A DNA stretch of 64,000 bases from Chelydra serpentina (GCA_037349315.1 JBAIAC010000035.1:3858501-3922500); one strand, 5' to 3'; counted from the stretch's first letter, positions 41,141 through 53,360 are shown. Numbers and translations are program-made. Notes: a model not told the origin generated them from the letters alone.

Positions 41141-42596
41141 TGTAACCCTTCTGCCAGTCAGAGTCGGCAGCAACAAGGGCCGGGTTCCGTATCTAGGGGT
41201 TCCATTCCAATAACACAATGCAAAAACCGGCTCGAGCCCCCACCCAGTGACCTGGGACAAATATATATCACCCCCCCTGGGCGCCTCTAAGAGGCAGTAC
41301 TTCCCCTCTCGCAAGCACAGAGTCTGAGTGTAGAAAAACCTTTTAATGACAGAGAGAAACAATGCGGCCTTTTGCTGGGGAAACGCCACATCTAGGATTT
41401 GTAAACCAAACTGTGAGCAATGACCCACCCCAGCAAATTGGCCATGTCCTTTCCCTTTGGTTCTTGAGTCCATCAACCCCAAAAATCACCCAAAGTCCCA
41501 AAAGTCCAACAACCCAAAAGTCCAGACCCAGAGTTCAAAAGTTCATCTGCAGAGTGTTACACCCCCTCCAGTCTGGGTAGAAATGGGGAGGGGAGAGGTA
41601 AGGGGCACCTTACGTGTCTCGAAGCTGACTGCCCCGTCCCTTCATGGTGCTTCGCTCGGCTCTGCTCTGCTCCGCCAGCCATCCAGTCACTTCGTTCAGC
41701 CGTCCCGCAAGCCGCTCCGCCAGCAGCTCCGCTCCGTCAGCCGGCCTGCAAGCCGCTCCGGCTGTCCCGCCAACTGCTCCGCTCCGCCAGCAGCTCCGCT
41801 CCGTCAGCCGGCCTGCAAGCCGCTCCGGCTGTCCCGCCGACTGCTCCGCTCCGCCAGCAGCTCCGCTCCGTCAGCCGGCCTGCAAGCCGCTCCGGCTGTC
41901 CCGCCGACTGCTCCGCTCCGCCAGCAGCTCCGCTCCGTCAGCCGGCCTGCAAGCCGCTCCGGCTGTCCCGCCGACTGCTCCGCTCCGCCAGCAGCTCCGC
42001 TCCACCAGTCGCTCAGCAATAGATCTTCTGGCTCCCCCACTACTTAACACAGTGCTCAGTGATTTCAGCTCATAACAATTTCAGCTTGTAGTTAGGGGAG
42101 CCTTCGTGCTCATTTGCACACTTAGTCTAGAGTAATTCCAACTCAGCAGCCTGTGAATAGACTCCTAAGGAACTCAAAATTAGCTCTGATATTCCACAGT
42201 GGAGAGAGAGAAGGAGGTGCAATTGACATTTAGGACCCTCAGAAGAGGCCCATGCCACCAGATACAAATACCTGTCCCCAACCTCTCTCAATTCACTGGG
42301 TTTTGGAATCCATGTCCCTCGCCTAGCAAGTGCTGCTTAGCTAAGGGCGAGTCCCTTCCTCATAACAAAAGCCCACTGTCCTTGATTCACATAATCAGGG
42401 TAACAACACTTTAGTCTTCCTGCCCCAATAACAGAGAAACTGGGGCTCCCACAGCAGTCAAGGTGACCATTTGGGCAAGCGGTCCATCATGCTTTGCAGG
42501 GTGGGTGTGTCCATGCAAACAAGATTAGCCCCTGACATCCCTTTCCACAACTCACCACCAGATGTCAGGGTAGAGCTCATCCTGACTCTGCTTACA
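41141..42596 (-). repeat. 5' LTR of the gypsy element
   Basis: 1456 bp, with the promoter and the start of the genomic RNA expected inside it when read on the - strand. It starts TGTAAGC and ends GGGTTACA on that strand. It includes the same four 67-bp repeats at 41740-42007. Confidence 0.95.
41740..42007. repeat. Four 67-bp tandem repeats in the right LTR
   Basis: Same units and count as 34621-34888, offset by 7119 bp. Confidence 0.95.
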
Positions 42597-42600
42597 CGTC

Positions 42601-42919
42601 TGTATTATTTTTAACAGCATACAGTCTCATTTCAGTTGGTTTTTGTGTCGCAATAGGTCTGCAGCTAGGAATTTATTCCAGTCAGAGAGACTTAGAAAGT
42701 GAACAAACTTTACTGGTGATATCCCATACCAGAGTTCCAGAAAGGAAATGCATCATAATTAACAACACAGCATTCTCCCCAAGAGCTAATTGACCGTACA
42801 TTCAATTGAACAGCACTTATTAGTAGAGGAACTTCTTATTTGTATTACAGTAGCCCCCAGAGGTCCAACCAAGATCAGGCCCCAGCTGTGCTAGGCACTG
42901 TCCAGAGTAAAACACTAAG
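42601..42919. other. Intergenic DNA right of the gypsy element
   Basis: AT-rich; nothing recognised. Confidence 0.4.
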
Positions 42920-43190
42920 TCCCGGTCTACAGTAGGGGGGCGCGGGTCGATGTAAGGTACGCAACTTCAGCTACGTGAATAACGCAGCTGAAGTCAACAT
43001 AGTTTGATCAACTTACCGCGCCATGAGGACGCCGCAGGGTCGACTGCTGCCGCTCCCCCGTCGACTCTGCTTCCGCCTCTCCCCGAGTGGATTACCGGAG
43101 TCGAAAGGAGAGCGATCGGGGATTGATTTATTCGCATCTACACTGGACGCGAAAAATCAGTCCCCAGAAGATCTATCACTACCCGCCGAT
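42920..43190. mobile_element. PIF/Harbinger-like MITE (copy 4), inverted and decayed
   Basis: Reverse orientation of copies 1-3: CCCGGTCTACAGTAGG at the left, the hairpin GCAACTTCAGCTACGTGAAT at 42961-42980, CCGTCGACTCTGCTTCCGCC near 43060, and CACTACCCGCC at the right. The right end is decayed. Confidence 0.65.
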
Positions 43191-43915
43191 TCTACAAAAG
43201 AGGCAAAAACTGATTAGCTTACCTGATTTAATCATAACTAATTTCATTGCCTTTGAAATAACCTCTTATCTGCCTTTTCTTTCAGTGATGACTGGAGACA
43301 CCAATATTATTGTTGTGTCTATTTTTGGTCCCCCATCATCTGAAGTTCTTTCCCTAATCTGATCAGTGGGGAGGAAATATTTTAGGATCTCTCCCATCCT
43401 TTCCATCCCATACAGAATTCCACTGGGATTCCTTCTTTACCCTGCAACTATATTTACCAAGCGTACGGTTCTCACGCTGTATTTGTATTCTAGACCCGAT
43501 TTCAATTACCCGAGCAACCTTTTTCATTTTAGCTGAAAGAGAGAATAAGAAAACACCAAGCTCCTTATTAAAACACACACCCATGGGGAACATGTCACCT
43601 CACTATTTGCAGGAAAGCTCTGTCAATTCAAACAAGCTCAGTGATAATAGCTCATGTATTTACTTAAGGCTTGTGATTGTTAAGCACTCTGGTCTCTTTT
43701 CGATTCTTTTTTTCCCCCCTTAGCTCCGCGGTGACATTTTGCATGTTAATTCCCAGAGTAAAGGAATGCTGCCCTCTCAGATCTCCATGGGAAGAAAGTG
43801 GAGGTGAGGATAGTTTTGTGGGTCTGAGAGTTGATTTTTGCCTTTATCTGGAAAGCGATGATAATGGTTTGCTCTCATCTGCAGATCTCAAAGGAAGGTA
43901 ATTATAACTATCCTT
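43191..43915. other. Intergenic DNA, nothing recognised
   Basis: No gene or bounded repeat identified. Confidence 0.4.
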
Positions 43916-44055
43916 ATGTGACTACTGGGCAAGTCACATTGCCGCTCTGTGCCTCAGTTTCCCCAACTCACACATCAGTTAAGTGACAGCACTGGTAATA
44001 GACCCCAGGTCTCCCGGCTCCAAGGCCAGTGTGCTGACCCTTAAACCCTACTGGC
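43916..44055 (-). repeat. MIR-like SINE fragment
   Basis: GGGCAAGTCACATTGCCGCT, CTGTGCCTCAGTTTCCCC and GACCCCAGGTCTCCCGGCTC carry MIR/CORE-SINE blocks in decayed form; orientation is uncertain. Confidence 0.45.
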
Positions 44056-45190
44056 CACCACCTATCAAAAATGGTCTCTCTCCCCCCCCCCCTTTTTTTT
44101 CCTGCAGTTTTCCAGAAGGCCTGTCCTTTTCTTACCTCCTTCATTACCTTGCAGTCTCTCTCTATAGAACTCTCATTTCCATGCCAGCTGTAATGTGTGC
44201 CCTGTCACTCAGCCATTCAGCTCATAAAAATGATTTCTTTGATTTTTCTGGATGCAATAAATGGGTCTGTTTCTTAGCAACCTCCTTCCTCCTCTCCCGT
44301 TGTTATTTCCAACTCATTATCTTTGTCCATGTTCAACTCCAAATTAACTTAATTGCAGACAAATTTCAGATCTATCAGAACCAGAAGGGGCACTTGTAAA
44401 ACATTCTTCCAGTCAACAGAAAATGAGGGCCTTGGCCTCTGCGAACTACGCTTGGCGAAAGCCAATTCAACTCTGTCTGCCTCTACTCCATGCTTAGACA
44501 GCACCCCAGACACTCCTATCTCCGTCCTTTCTTCTGAGCCGCTCAGAAGCTGTGCATTTCATGAGACAAATGCTATCCCTTTTGCAGCTCACCCACATCA
44601 AATCATAACCAATAGGCTCCATTATGCTCATTTCTAGAAATTCCCCTTGGAGCTCTTCTCTCTTCAAGAAGCCAAGGGCACTGCGGGCTTTGCCCCCGTC
44701 CTTTTAGCATGTTTAGCTAGATGCAGAGGGCCAAATTCTGATTTCTAAATCTGGACTAACTTGCCTCACTGTAAACAGAGCTGAAACTGGGCCAACATGA
44801 ATCACCTGTAACAGCCCCCCTTCCCCCGCCCCTCCGGGGAGGGTTCCTGCCTCTCTTAGATGAATTCTAATTCCTTCCCCAGGCCTGTCCTCTCCGCACT
44901 GCATTAAGGAGCATTCACGAAAGTTCTGCTCCTGCATCAAGTGGGGGATACACCCCAAAGTCACCTGCTGAAAGGTGACAATGATGGTACAGGTCTAGGA
45001 TCAGCTCCTGATTACCCCGGCTTCTGTGGGAGCTTCGCCACTAGCTTCAGCGATTCCCCGTTGGTAGAGACTTGGTATTGGTCTGAAGAGAACTGCAGGA
45101 TGCAGGGAGCTGATCACTGGGGCTTGAGGGTTAGGTTCTTCTCCCAGCAACTTCTCCCCTAGACAGATTTCCTCGTTTCACTGTTACTCT
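44056..45190. other. Intergenic DNA, nothing recognised
   Basis: Pyrimidine-rich patches near 44080-44110; a 138-codon open frame at 43983-44399 has no domain and overlaps repeat sequence. Confidence 0.4.
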
Positions 45191-45195
45191 CTAGG

Positions 45196-45293
45196 CAGTG
45201 ACAAAGGGTCCTGTGGCACCTTATAGACTAACAGAGGTATTGGAGCATACGCTTTCGTGGGTGAATACCCACTTTGTCAGATGCAAGCAGTGG
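45196..45293. repeat. Penelope-like terminal repeat, truncated copy E
   Basis: GTGACAAAGGGTCCTGTGGC ... ATACGCTTTCGTGGGTGAAT ... GTCAGATGCAAGCAGTGG. On the - strand the ribozyme-like box reads CUGACAA, which has lost G8. A weak CTAGG duplication flanks it. Confidence 0.65.
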
Positions 45294-47070
45294 AAATGCT
45301 AGGGAGTGTGCCTCTAGACCACGGTCCCTCAGTGTATTCCCTCCACCCTCTTTCTCCAAGCCCTCCTTAGATTTTTGCAGAATTGAGCTACGGTAATGCA
45401 TCTACAGCGGTGTTACGCTCATCGAGCTGCTGACGCTAGATTCTTCTGCAGACTAGAAGGGTACAGACAAAGCGGGTTGTAGCTACCTCATCTGAAGCCA
45501 GCCCACTGCTGGGTGTGCATGGATTATACACGCCACTGGAGGTCACTCTTGCACCATGAAAAGCTGCACCGGGGTCTACCTCCCCCCTCCCCGGTTTAAG
45601 CAGCTGATCTTTTTTCCTGCCTGGGGTTGCTTTCCCTGTATTAAGGATGATGCCCAGCACCAGGCATTGTGCTGTTCCTGACCCTTGAATAAAACAATCA
45701 TCTTCAAAATACCGATTGAACATTTTCCAGTTTTCCCCCAAATATTCAGCCGTTTGTTATTGGCAGGAACGTTATCCATGGGGAGTGATGTGTACTGTAC
45801 ACCTGGGCGGGAAGCTGAAACTTTGCATGATAGGGTAGATCTGCTGGGGTGTAAATGAATCTTTACAGGTGCACTAAGGTTGGAAGTACCAAGGCAATTA
45901 CTCACATGACATCAACCGGACTACTCAGACTTAGACTTAGGCAAAGTATTTAAGGCTAGGCCTATGGGTAGGGAGAGAACCAATTCAGTGATGTCAGCAT
46001 CACTCTGATCCCTATGCAAACGCTGGAAAGAGAACTGGGAGCCACTGAACAGTGTGTGGTTTTATACTGTGGTGGAGCTGAGCATAATACAAACGTTGAC
46101 TCGGAGGGCTGAGCCACCATCCAGGCTGGGTCACACATGGCCGTGTATAGACCAATGTGGGGGTCCCAGGTAGTGCTTCGTGCTGTCAAAAGGGGTGTTC
46201 AAGTTGTGCTCCTGGGTCTATTCCCCAGGCAAAAGCACGTCCCTTTTGTCTAGCCTGGTTACCCTTCTTTTGGTCTTGCACATTTTAATGCAGTCCTCTG
46301 AGTTAAAAGACTTTATCTCACGGAACATCCCCATGACACAAGGCCACTGCGTTTTGGACCTGTGGAGACCACACAGTAAATACAGTCCGAGGCTCGGTGT
46401 TGGCTACTGATCTGTTTATCACACTGAGTTTGGGCCCCAGCCTCTCACTATTTCAGCTTCATGTTGGGCTTGTCTCCTGCCTAGCTTTGGCTCTCGGAAG
46501 AATGATAATTGAGGGGCCTTATGCCCCGCTTCCAGCTACAGGCCCTAGACCACATCTTCATCTGAAGGGCATGGAGAATCCATGCACCTGACTACGGTGC
46601 CAAGCTGAAACAGCTGAGACATATAGAGGTCCAGAGCCCCCCAACTTTGGCTCTGGCAAGTGCATGAACAAGGAGCGTCCCACCACTTTGCTGTGAGCAG
46701 CTTACGGCCTTGCTCAGCTGCACAGTGCTAGGAATATTGATCCCCTGCTGCTGGTTTCCTTTTCCATGTGCCGTAAAGTCTCCTTCAGAGTTAATGACGT
46801 GGCACTGATAAAGTCTCATTAGCAGGAGAATGATGAGGGTCCAGATACTTTTCTCCCATTCCCACCAATAACCTTATGCCTCTGTCCCACCTGCATTCCA
46901 CACCGTCCCCAAGAGCGAAAGCTAGGCTCTCTCGCGCCTCAAACAGCAAAACTCTTTCCAAACCCCAAAGTTCAGGCCTCTATTCTAATGATCCTCCCCG
47001 ATCGCATTAACCTTGTTATCTCAAACCTGATTCCGGCCTGCAGATTTCTACCTGCCTCTGGAAATTTCCA
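45294..47070. other. Intergenic DNA, nothing recognised
   Basis: Several short open frames on both strands (up to 109 codons) without domain signatures. Confidence 0.4.
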
Positions 47071-47202
47071 CCACATGCGTCTGACGACGTGGGTCTTTGC
47101 CCACGAAAGCTTATGCTCCAATATCTGTTAGTCTGTAAGGTGCTACAGGACTCTGTTGCTCTTGCAGATCCAGACTGACACGGCTCCCCCTCTGATACTA
47201 TG
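47071..47202. repeat. Penelope-like terminal repeat, copy F
   Basis: Opposite orientation to copy C: GTCTGACGACGTGGGTC ... CCCACGAAAGCTTATGCTCC ... CAGACTGACACGGCTCCCCC TCTGATA. Confidence 0.75.
47081..47118 (+). ncRNA. Best-preserved hammerhead-like core (copy F)
   Basis: CUGACGA (47081-47087), one extra C, stem II GUGGG (47089-47093) pairing with CCCAC (47100-47104), GAAA (47105-47108), stem III A-GC-UUAU-GC-U, and C (47118) as the cleavage base. All core boxes are intact and stem II is perfect. The extra base and weak stem I leave activity unproven. Confidence 0.5.
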
Positions 47203-50094
47203 CTAATGATGTTACATTGGATAGCGCGGGGCCTTCAATGCAGACTGCGATAGCCAGTAGCAATACACACACCTGTGAACTCATCTTAATATGAACTCCT
47301 CGGTGCTGGAGTGGGGGTGCGCTCACTGGGGGGACAAGAGGCGGAAGGGAGAAAGTGCCCATCTCTGTGCAGATGCTTTTGTTCGCATTACTGGGAACGG
47401 TTGACCTGCACTTGGCATGGGCAAAATTTAGGGAGGTAGGGGGGCCATTGCCCCTCCCAAACTGAAAGCTTGGGGGAGCAAATTCCACACCTGCCAATGT
47501 GCAGCCCCATTGGCCTGACTGGAGCTGCCCCCCGCCCAATATAGAAGTCAAACTACCTATGACGCTGGGAACTACTGGGCTCTCTGCGGCGCCCAGAGAA
47601 TGCTCCTTCTGCTCCATGGAAACAGAGCTCAGCCAAGGGCTACCCAGCAATGAACTCTGCCTTTGCTTCACCTCCGCCTTTGCCATGTGATGTGACCAGC
47701 TGTTTCATCGCTGCTGGGTGTTGCTGCACGTGGCGGTCAATAGGACAGCAATGAAGGGAAACCGAAGCCCCGTCAAGTCTACTCACAGACCCCCTTTGGG
47801 TCTCCAGTGATTCCCCACCACAAAACCAGACACCTTTGGCCCTGGATTTAGTCATGAGACCCTTGCGCCTGCATCTGTGTTTGCTGCACTGGAGTGAGAG
47901 GCAGGTTGTCTAGGCCGTCCCCTGGATGGAAACGGGGTGAATGCGGAATCTCTGCAATGAATGGGAAAGTAGCATGCTCTTAGTGGGTATTTCCCCCTTT
48001 TCATTCCGTACCTTCAGGGGTTGGAGTGGATTGTTTAACTCCATTCATACACTGCAGAATCAATAGATGGCGCCATGTACCATGGATGCATTGGACTAAA
48101 TTCTTTCCTGGCACCACTTTGCTGACGTCAAAAGATTTTTGCACCACCAATGAATTTGGCCCTAGCCGTTAAGAGAAGGACTTGGAGCAATGAAAGCGCG
48201 AGTTAAAAAAGAACCCAGAAAGAAAAGCTACATGGCTCCTGGGTAGCAGCTAGCCGGTCTGTGCTGCAAAGTCGGCATCCTACGTCCAGACAACTTTGAA
48301 TGTCAGAGCTCAATCGAGAAGCCTGCTGCATTTCAATGTGTCTAGTGTAGCTTAGCCCTCCTAGGGCTGTGATAATATTAATGAATTCTCTCCCAGTATT
48401 GCCAATGCTCACCATTCTCGGTGTGTTGCTCAAAACCCCTGCTCCTGGGAGCATCTGAACAGCTGAGAATCTCAGCTTTCATTTAACGATGAAGTACGTT
48501 TTCAGTCCTTGTGGTTGTGGGGAAAAATCCTGAAAACATGACCCAAGAGCACCCTAAGAGCTCAAATACCAGAAGACCAAATGTACTATTTAAAAAAAAA
48601 AAAAAACCCTTGATTTTTATGCCAATGTCATGATTTTTGGCAGGTTTGATTCCTGGTTTTTAAATCTCTAGAGCCAGCAGGACTGGACTCCCCAGCACAG
48701 TTCTGGGGGGGCTGGTTGGGGGTGAGGCCATCTGGATCTTGGCTCCCTCTTCTTTGCCATCCGCGGTACAGCCGTATCTGCTGCAGCAGCAGCTCTTCTC
48801 TGCTCTTACAGGCTGAGTTTCGGTCGCAGTGGTGAACTTCCGCAGCTGAGGGAAAAGGCAACACAATGAGTCCCCATGCTGCGCTATTGGGGTGACAGAC
48901 CAGGGAATATGGTGTTTGCGGCGTATGAAATTGTAAACAGTTTTTCAGCAGAGGGCCGCGTTCCTCACAGAGACTTCAGTGAAATTAGACAGCCTCTCAA
49001 TCCATTTATCAAGCTGCCTGCAGTTCCCATTTCAAGGCTGGTGAAGCAGTAATAAGCACTGAGCAAAAAAATATCAGGGTGTATCTAGAACAGAATATAT
49101 ATATATATCAGTGCAATCTTTTGGCTCGCACCAGCTTTTGCTTTTTATGGCATGAATTTCAATAAATGCATGAAATGAGCTGGTGAAAATTAGTCACTTC
49201 TTCTCAAAGAACTATCAAATAAAAAAATGCTGCAGGCCCATTCATCCCTCCCCAATTACCCACATACTCAAAGGGCCCCAGGGGTACCCTCCATCATACC
49301 CTCCAGTTCATGACGGTGCATCCAGCATTATGGGCATAAGCATCAGTCCCTACCTGTGCCCTCAGCTATACCCATGAGCCCGAGAGATACATGGAAAAAT
49401 ACATGCGTGACTGATGTATGGGGAGCTCCTTATGGAAACTCTAATGCAAGGCAATTAATTGATGCAACAAACTTCAACACAACTGAGCATCCCCATGCAG
49501 CCAAAGCTAGCTCTGTGGCTAACTAAAAGGAGGGACAACGGCCTAAATGCAAATCTCTCCTCACTTCCTCTCTGCTTTCACAAGGAGCCCTGACAAGTTG
49601 CTCTCATCCCTTTGCTCTCACATTGTGGCAACACTGACTCTATGCCCTCTGTTTCACCTTCAGATCAGGAACAATGCGTCCTGGGGGCTGGGCCCTGTGC
49701 TAGCTGTCAATCATTTTCAGGGTTACCGTGAGCACCATTGGTTCCTACAAGGATTTACTGCCAGCTGCCATGTTCCCTCTTCCATTTGCATCACTGATCA
49801 TCCCTTCCACCGTCTATGCAGGGGACTGATGCAGGCTGGATGGCTCGCCTAGCCCCTTGCTGCAGTTTCATTTTGCTGCAGCTCTCTGGGGAACAACCAT
49901 GCGTAGGTTTGCATTAACTCCTTCTCCTTCCAGTGCAACTTGGTGGGCAGGATACTAAACATACGTATCTGCAGGAGAAGATGAGGGGTTTGGCACTGTT
50001 CTTCCTCAGTCTACCCTTCCCATGTCTCATTAAACCACAGAAACTCATCTCTGAGCCTGATTCTTTCCCCAGCAGATACAGGTAACTGACTTAT
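47203..50094. other. Intergenic DNA, nothing recognised
   Basis: Contains an A-run at 48592-48606 and an (AT)n stretch at 49096-49109. The longest open frame is 162 codons on the - strand (47198-47686) and shows no domain or splice pattern. Confidence 0.4.
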
Positions 50095-50222
50095 TCAGAT
50101 CACTTGATCATTACCTATTAGGTTCACTCCCTCTGGGGCACCTGGCATTGGCCACTGTCGGTAGACAGGATACTGGGCTGGATGGACCTTTGATCTGACC
50201 CAGTACGGCCGTTCTTATGTTC
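50095..50222 (+). repeat. Old LINE/SINE 3' tail
   Basis: CACCTGGCATTGGCCACTGT, GATACTGGGCTGGATGGACC, TTTGATCTGACCCAGTACGG and CCGTTCTTATGTTCC are in the order of a common reptile/bird repeat tail. A relative lies near 20730-20845. Confidence 0.55.
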
Positions 50223-50235
50223 CTATCCCATGAAG

Positions 50236-50402
50236 GTAGAGAACCTAGGGAAGGAGCGAGGGAGGGGAGCATAGAGGGATGGAGAAAAAGAAAGGAAGAG
50301 AGAGTAGGATGGAGAGAGAGGGAGGCTGAAAAGAACAGAGAAAAATAAGGAAAGAAGGGATGGTAGGAAGGAGGGTGAGAGAAAGATGGAGAGAGAGCGA
50401 GT
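50236..50402. repeat. Polypurine tract (GA-rich)
   Basis: About 165 bp of almost uninterrupted purines on the + strand (AGGAAGAGAGAG-type), with a few T interruptions. Confidence 0.8.
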
Positions 50403-50955
50403 CAGATTGGTTTACACAGGCTTGTCCTTCATCAAATGCAAGTGACATCAACAATACTAGAACTCAGTTCCTCGGCAATGGTTGACATATTTCAAGTGCT
50501 GCTCTCAGCTGAAAAGAGCGGCGTGAGGTGTTTTATTTATATTTTTGTGGTGATTAAATATAGACCGTGAATAACAGAAGGAATACAAAAGAAGGAAAAG
50601 GAAGAGTGGGAAAGCAATCAAAGACTGACACCTCCCTTGAGAGAGGACAGAAAATAAATCAGAGGCCTCAGAACTTTCTCCTTGCTGCAGCTGGGTCCTG
50701 GCTCCCCATGGTTGTTTGTGTTGGTGGTTCCCCTCCGCCCCCTTCTAAGCCATAATCCCATAAAATGTAAGGTTATGAATCTGCCTGTGAATAATTCATG
50801 AGGTAGTTATAAAATGTTTACGCCAGGCCATTATCAGCTAGCAACTAAAAAAAACAACACAATATCCTCCAGTGTTGATGACAAACCCACTGTGACTGGG
50901 TGTTGTATTTGTTTATTGCTTAGGACTGGACTGAACTCATCTTCAGTTCTCTTTG
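50403..50955. other. Intergenic DNA, nothing recognised
   Basis: No gene or bounded repeat identified. Confidence 0.4.
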
Positions 50956-50959
50956 CTGG

Positions 50960-51245
50960 CCCACAAAATACACACGCACACTCACACATGCATGTGAGTC
51001 ACGCACATATGCAATGAAGGGCTGTGGTGATACACACATCCACTGGAGGCCTGCAATGACATTCACACACATGCTGAGGGGATGTGGTCTCAGACACACA
51101 TTTGCAGAGAGGCTATGGTGATACACACACAGTTTAGGGATGTGGTGACACATCTACACTGAGGGGCTGCAGTGACACATACACACTGGTGGAATGCAGT
51201 GGCACACACACACACACACTGGGAGGACGTGGTAGGACACAGGAT
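50960..51245. repeat. Degenerate ACAC-containing minisatellite
   Basis: About seven imperfect units of roughly 35-45 bp of the form GGGCTGTGGTGATACACACA...CACTG, drifting in length and sequence, with a (CA)9-like run near 51211. Confidence 0.75.
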
Positions 51246-53078
51246 ACGTCTTCCCTCGCCCTCCCATTGAGTCTCATGAGATTTCTCCCCTCCTCCCCAG
51301 TAGTCTCCTGAGGCCAGATTCTGCTCTATAAACCCAGGGCACCTCCACTGAATGTAATGAAATTACTTCAGATTTACGCTGGTGTCACTGAGAGCAGGAT
51401 TTGGCCCTTGGTATTCCTCTTTCAGACTCAGGATCTAGGCCCTTGTGGCCATCTATGACAATCTTGCTCTGGAGCAGCATTGCCTCTCTCCATCTACATT
51501 AATAAAGTGGGGGCGGGGGTAAGGGAGGCGTGGCCTGAGCTTCCTTATGTGCCTAGCTGCTGGAATGACCCCTGGGGACTGTTGGTAGCTAGTGCCGATA
51601 AGGTCCACCTTCAAGCTGCTCTAAGTCAGCCTGGCAACCAGACAGACGGTCTGCCTTTAAAAATCACAGGCCCCCCCAAGGTGACACAGGGAAGCGGAGC
51701 ACCCTATAAGACATAATAACGAAGTGTGGAGAAGTGGGGCTGCTATGTGCCAGCAAAACAGAGACTCCACGCCCATCCCGGTCGAGGATGGAGTTGCTGC
51801 AGCCACTAGGGTAGATTCCTATTCCCTCCATGTGGATGCAGGATGAATGCATTCTCGACCCCCTGACTTATTTAATGTGGTTGTTCCAGTTGGCATGCAA
51901 TAGATCGTCTGTATTGCTTTACCCAGGTGCATTTGCCCCAGAACAGTACCCCTTACCCTCCTCTCATGCACTAAAGAGAGAAAGGCCAAGGTCTCACTCA
52001 TAACCCACCCAGTAGCAATAAAAGCCTGCATTAGGCAATGCACCATTACATTGGACTCACAAACAATAACTCTCCAGGAGGCATGCCACACATTCTGAAC
52101 AGGTCAGCAGGGCCCTGGGAGCTTTGGCACTGAACTCATGTTAAAGGAACCAGCCTGGAGCCTGAGGCATTGTGGTTTGATTAACCACGTGCACCTTTGT
52201 AGCAGGATTAGGAGGACTCTATCATTGTGATGTTTGAATCTTAATTGAAATCCAAAACTCTAGGCTCCGCTGCCTGGTGTGCCGGAGGGCTGTGAGAGGA
52301 ACATGCATGATTCTGGTCTGTTACTATGGAACGTGGGGGGTGGCTGAAGACTCCACTAGTATTGTTCGTCTCAACATCTTTCGCTCAGAAAAATGGACAA
52401 GGGACTGTACGGGCCCCATGGACATCACAGTGTTTGGACTCAGAATTTCAACTGCCTTTTCAGAACCCATTTGAAATCTGTCCGGTGTTTGGCAGCATCA
52501 ACAAAACAGCCATGTCATTTCAATAAGAAAAAAAAAATAAAACAAATACCGTTTAAACAAGCAGATGGCCCTATGCCAGAGAGCTGTAGATAGATGCTCT
52601 CAGTGGTAGCGTTTTGCCATTTGCTGGGTGAGTCTGCAAGGACCCGAGTCTTAGTAACAGTTAGTATTAAGACTAACACCAGTCTAGTACTATGAGGAGT
52701 TGTGTTATTGGGTCAACTCCTAGGTCTGGCTATTGACCCTAACTAAGCAGTGCACAGATCCAAGAGTCCCATGCTAGTCCTTGGGTTCACTCTCAAGGCT
52801 AACAATGCAGTGTAGTACTGGGAGGTATTGCCACTGTTAATGGTACTGAGTTTTGAAAGACAATGTCAACTGACGCGCCTTCTCTGGTGAAGGAAAGTAA
52901 AGACCCAAATGGTGCTGTCTGAAAAGAAATGGGAGTGGGGCGGGCAGTTGGAGGAAATATCCCTGGAGTCACAACCAAGTACAAGATATTGCTGTACAGT
53001 CTAGGGCTGTGTGAGAGCTATTGCTGAGGACATAACAGCTGATGCATTTGCCTGTGCCGTCCCTGTAGAGCCAGTGTC
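51246..53078. other. Intergenic DNA with one weak repeat
   Basis: A decayed inverted-type repeat (AGATTCTGCTC ... GGATTTGGCCC) lies at about 51315-51415, related to 62100-62290. An A-rich run is at 52525-52545. No coding signal. Confidence 0.4.
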
Positions 53079-53081
53079 TAA

Positions 53082-53357
53082 GGTCTTGTCTACATTTAAA
53101 ATGTAGGTTGACTTAGCTACGGCCCTCAGGGTTATGAAAAATCCATACTCCGCGCACCGCAGCTATGCCAACCTAACCCAACCCCCCGCATCGATGCAGC
53201 TCGGTCAATAGAAGGCGGCTTCTTTCGACCTAACTACCATTGCTTGGGGATGTGGTGTTCCTACCCCTTCCATCTGTGTAGGTTGCATTTACACTACAAT
53301 GTTATGCCAACATAGCTACAGCACTGCTGCTCTAGTCCCCATAGTGTAGACTTAGCC
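53082..53357. mobile_element. PIF/Harbinger-like MITE, second family, TAA duplication
   Basis: A 276-bp element, GGTCTTGTCTACATTTAAAA to AGTGTAGACTTAGCC, flanked by TAA at 53079-53081 and 53358-53360. It shares the GTCTACA-type end but not the body of copies 1-5. Confidence 0.75.
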
Positions 53358-53360
53358 TAA

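Larger units (their letters stand above)
34014..42596 (-). mobile_element. Intact Ty3/gypsy LTR retrotransposon with PNMA-like Gag
   Basis: An 8.6-kb element on the - strand: 5' LTR 41141-42596, primer binding site 41119-41136, gag-pol frame 41060-35535, polypurine tract 35489-35478, 3' LTR 35477-34022 plus an extra 8 bp at its outer end. Target duplication ACGTC/CGTC (4-5 bp) at 34009-34013 and 42596-42600. The LTRs look identical wherever I compared them and the pol frame is uninterrupted, so insertion is recent. The domain order Gag, protease, RT, RNase H, integrase places it in Ty3/gypsy. There is no envelope frame. It lies 16 kb downstream of NMUR2, in opposite orientation. Confidence 0.95.

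Noticed and set aside
34014..42596. Endogenous retrovirus (Retroviridae) classification
   Set aside because: No envelope frame, and the Gag type and pol motifs fit Ty3/gypsy; only the primer site resembles gammaretroviruses.
47198..47686. 162-codon - strand open frame
   Set aside because: No domain, low-complexity composition and no neighbouring exon structure.
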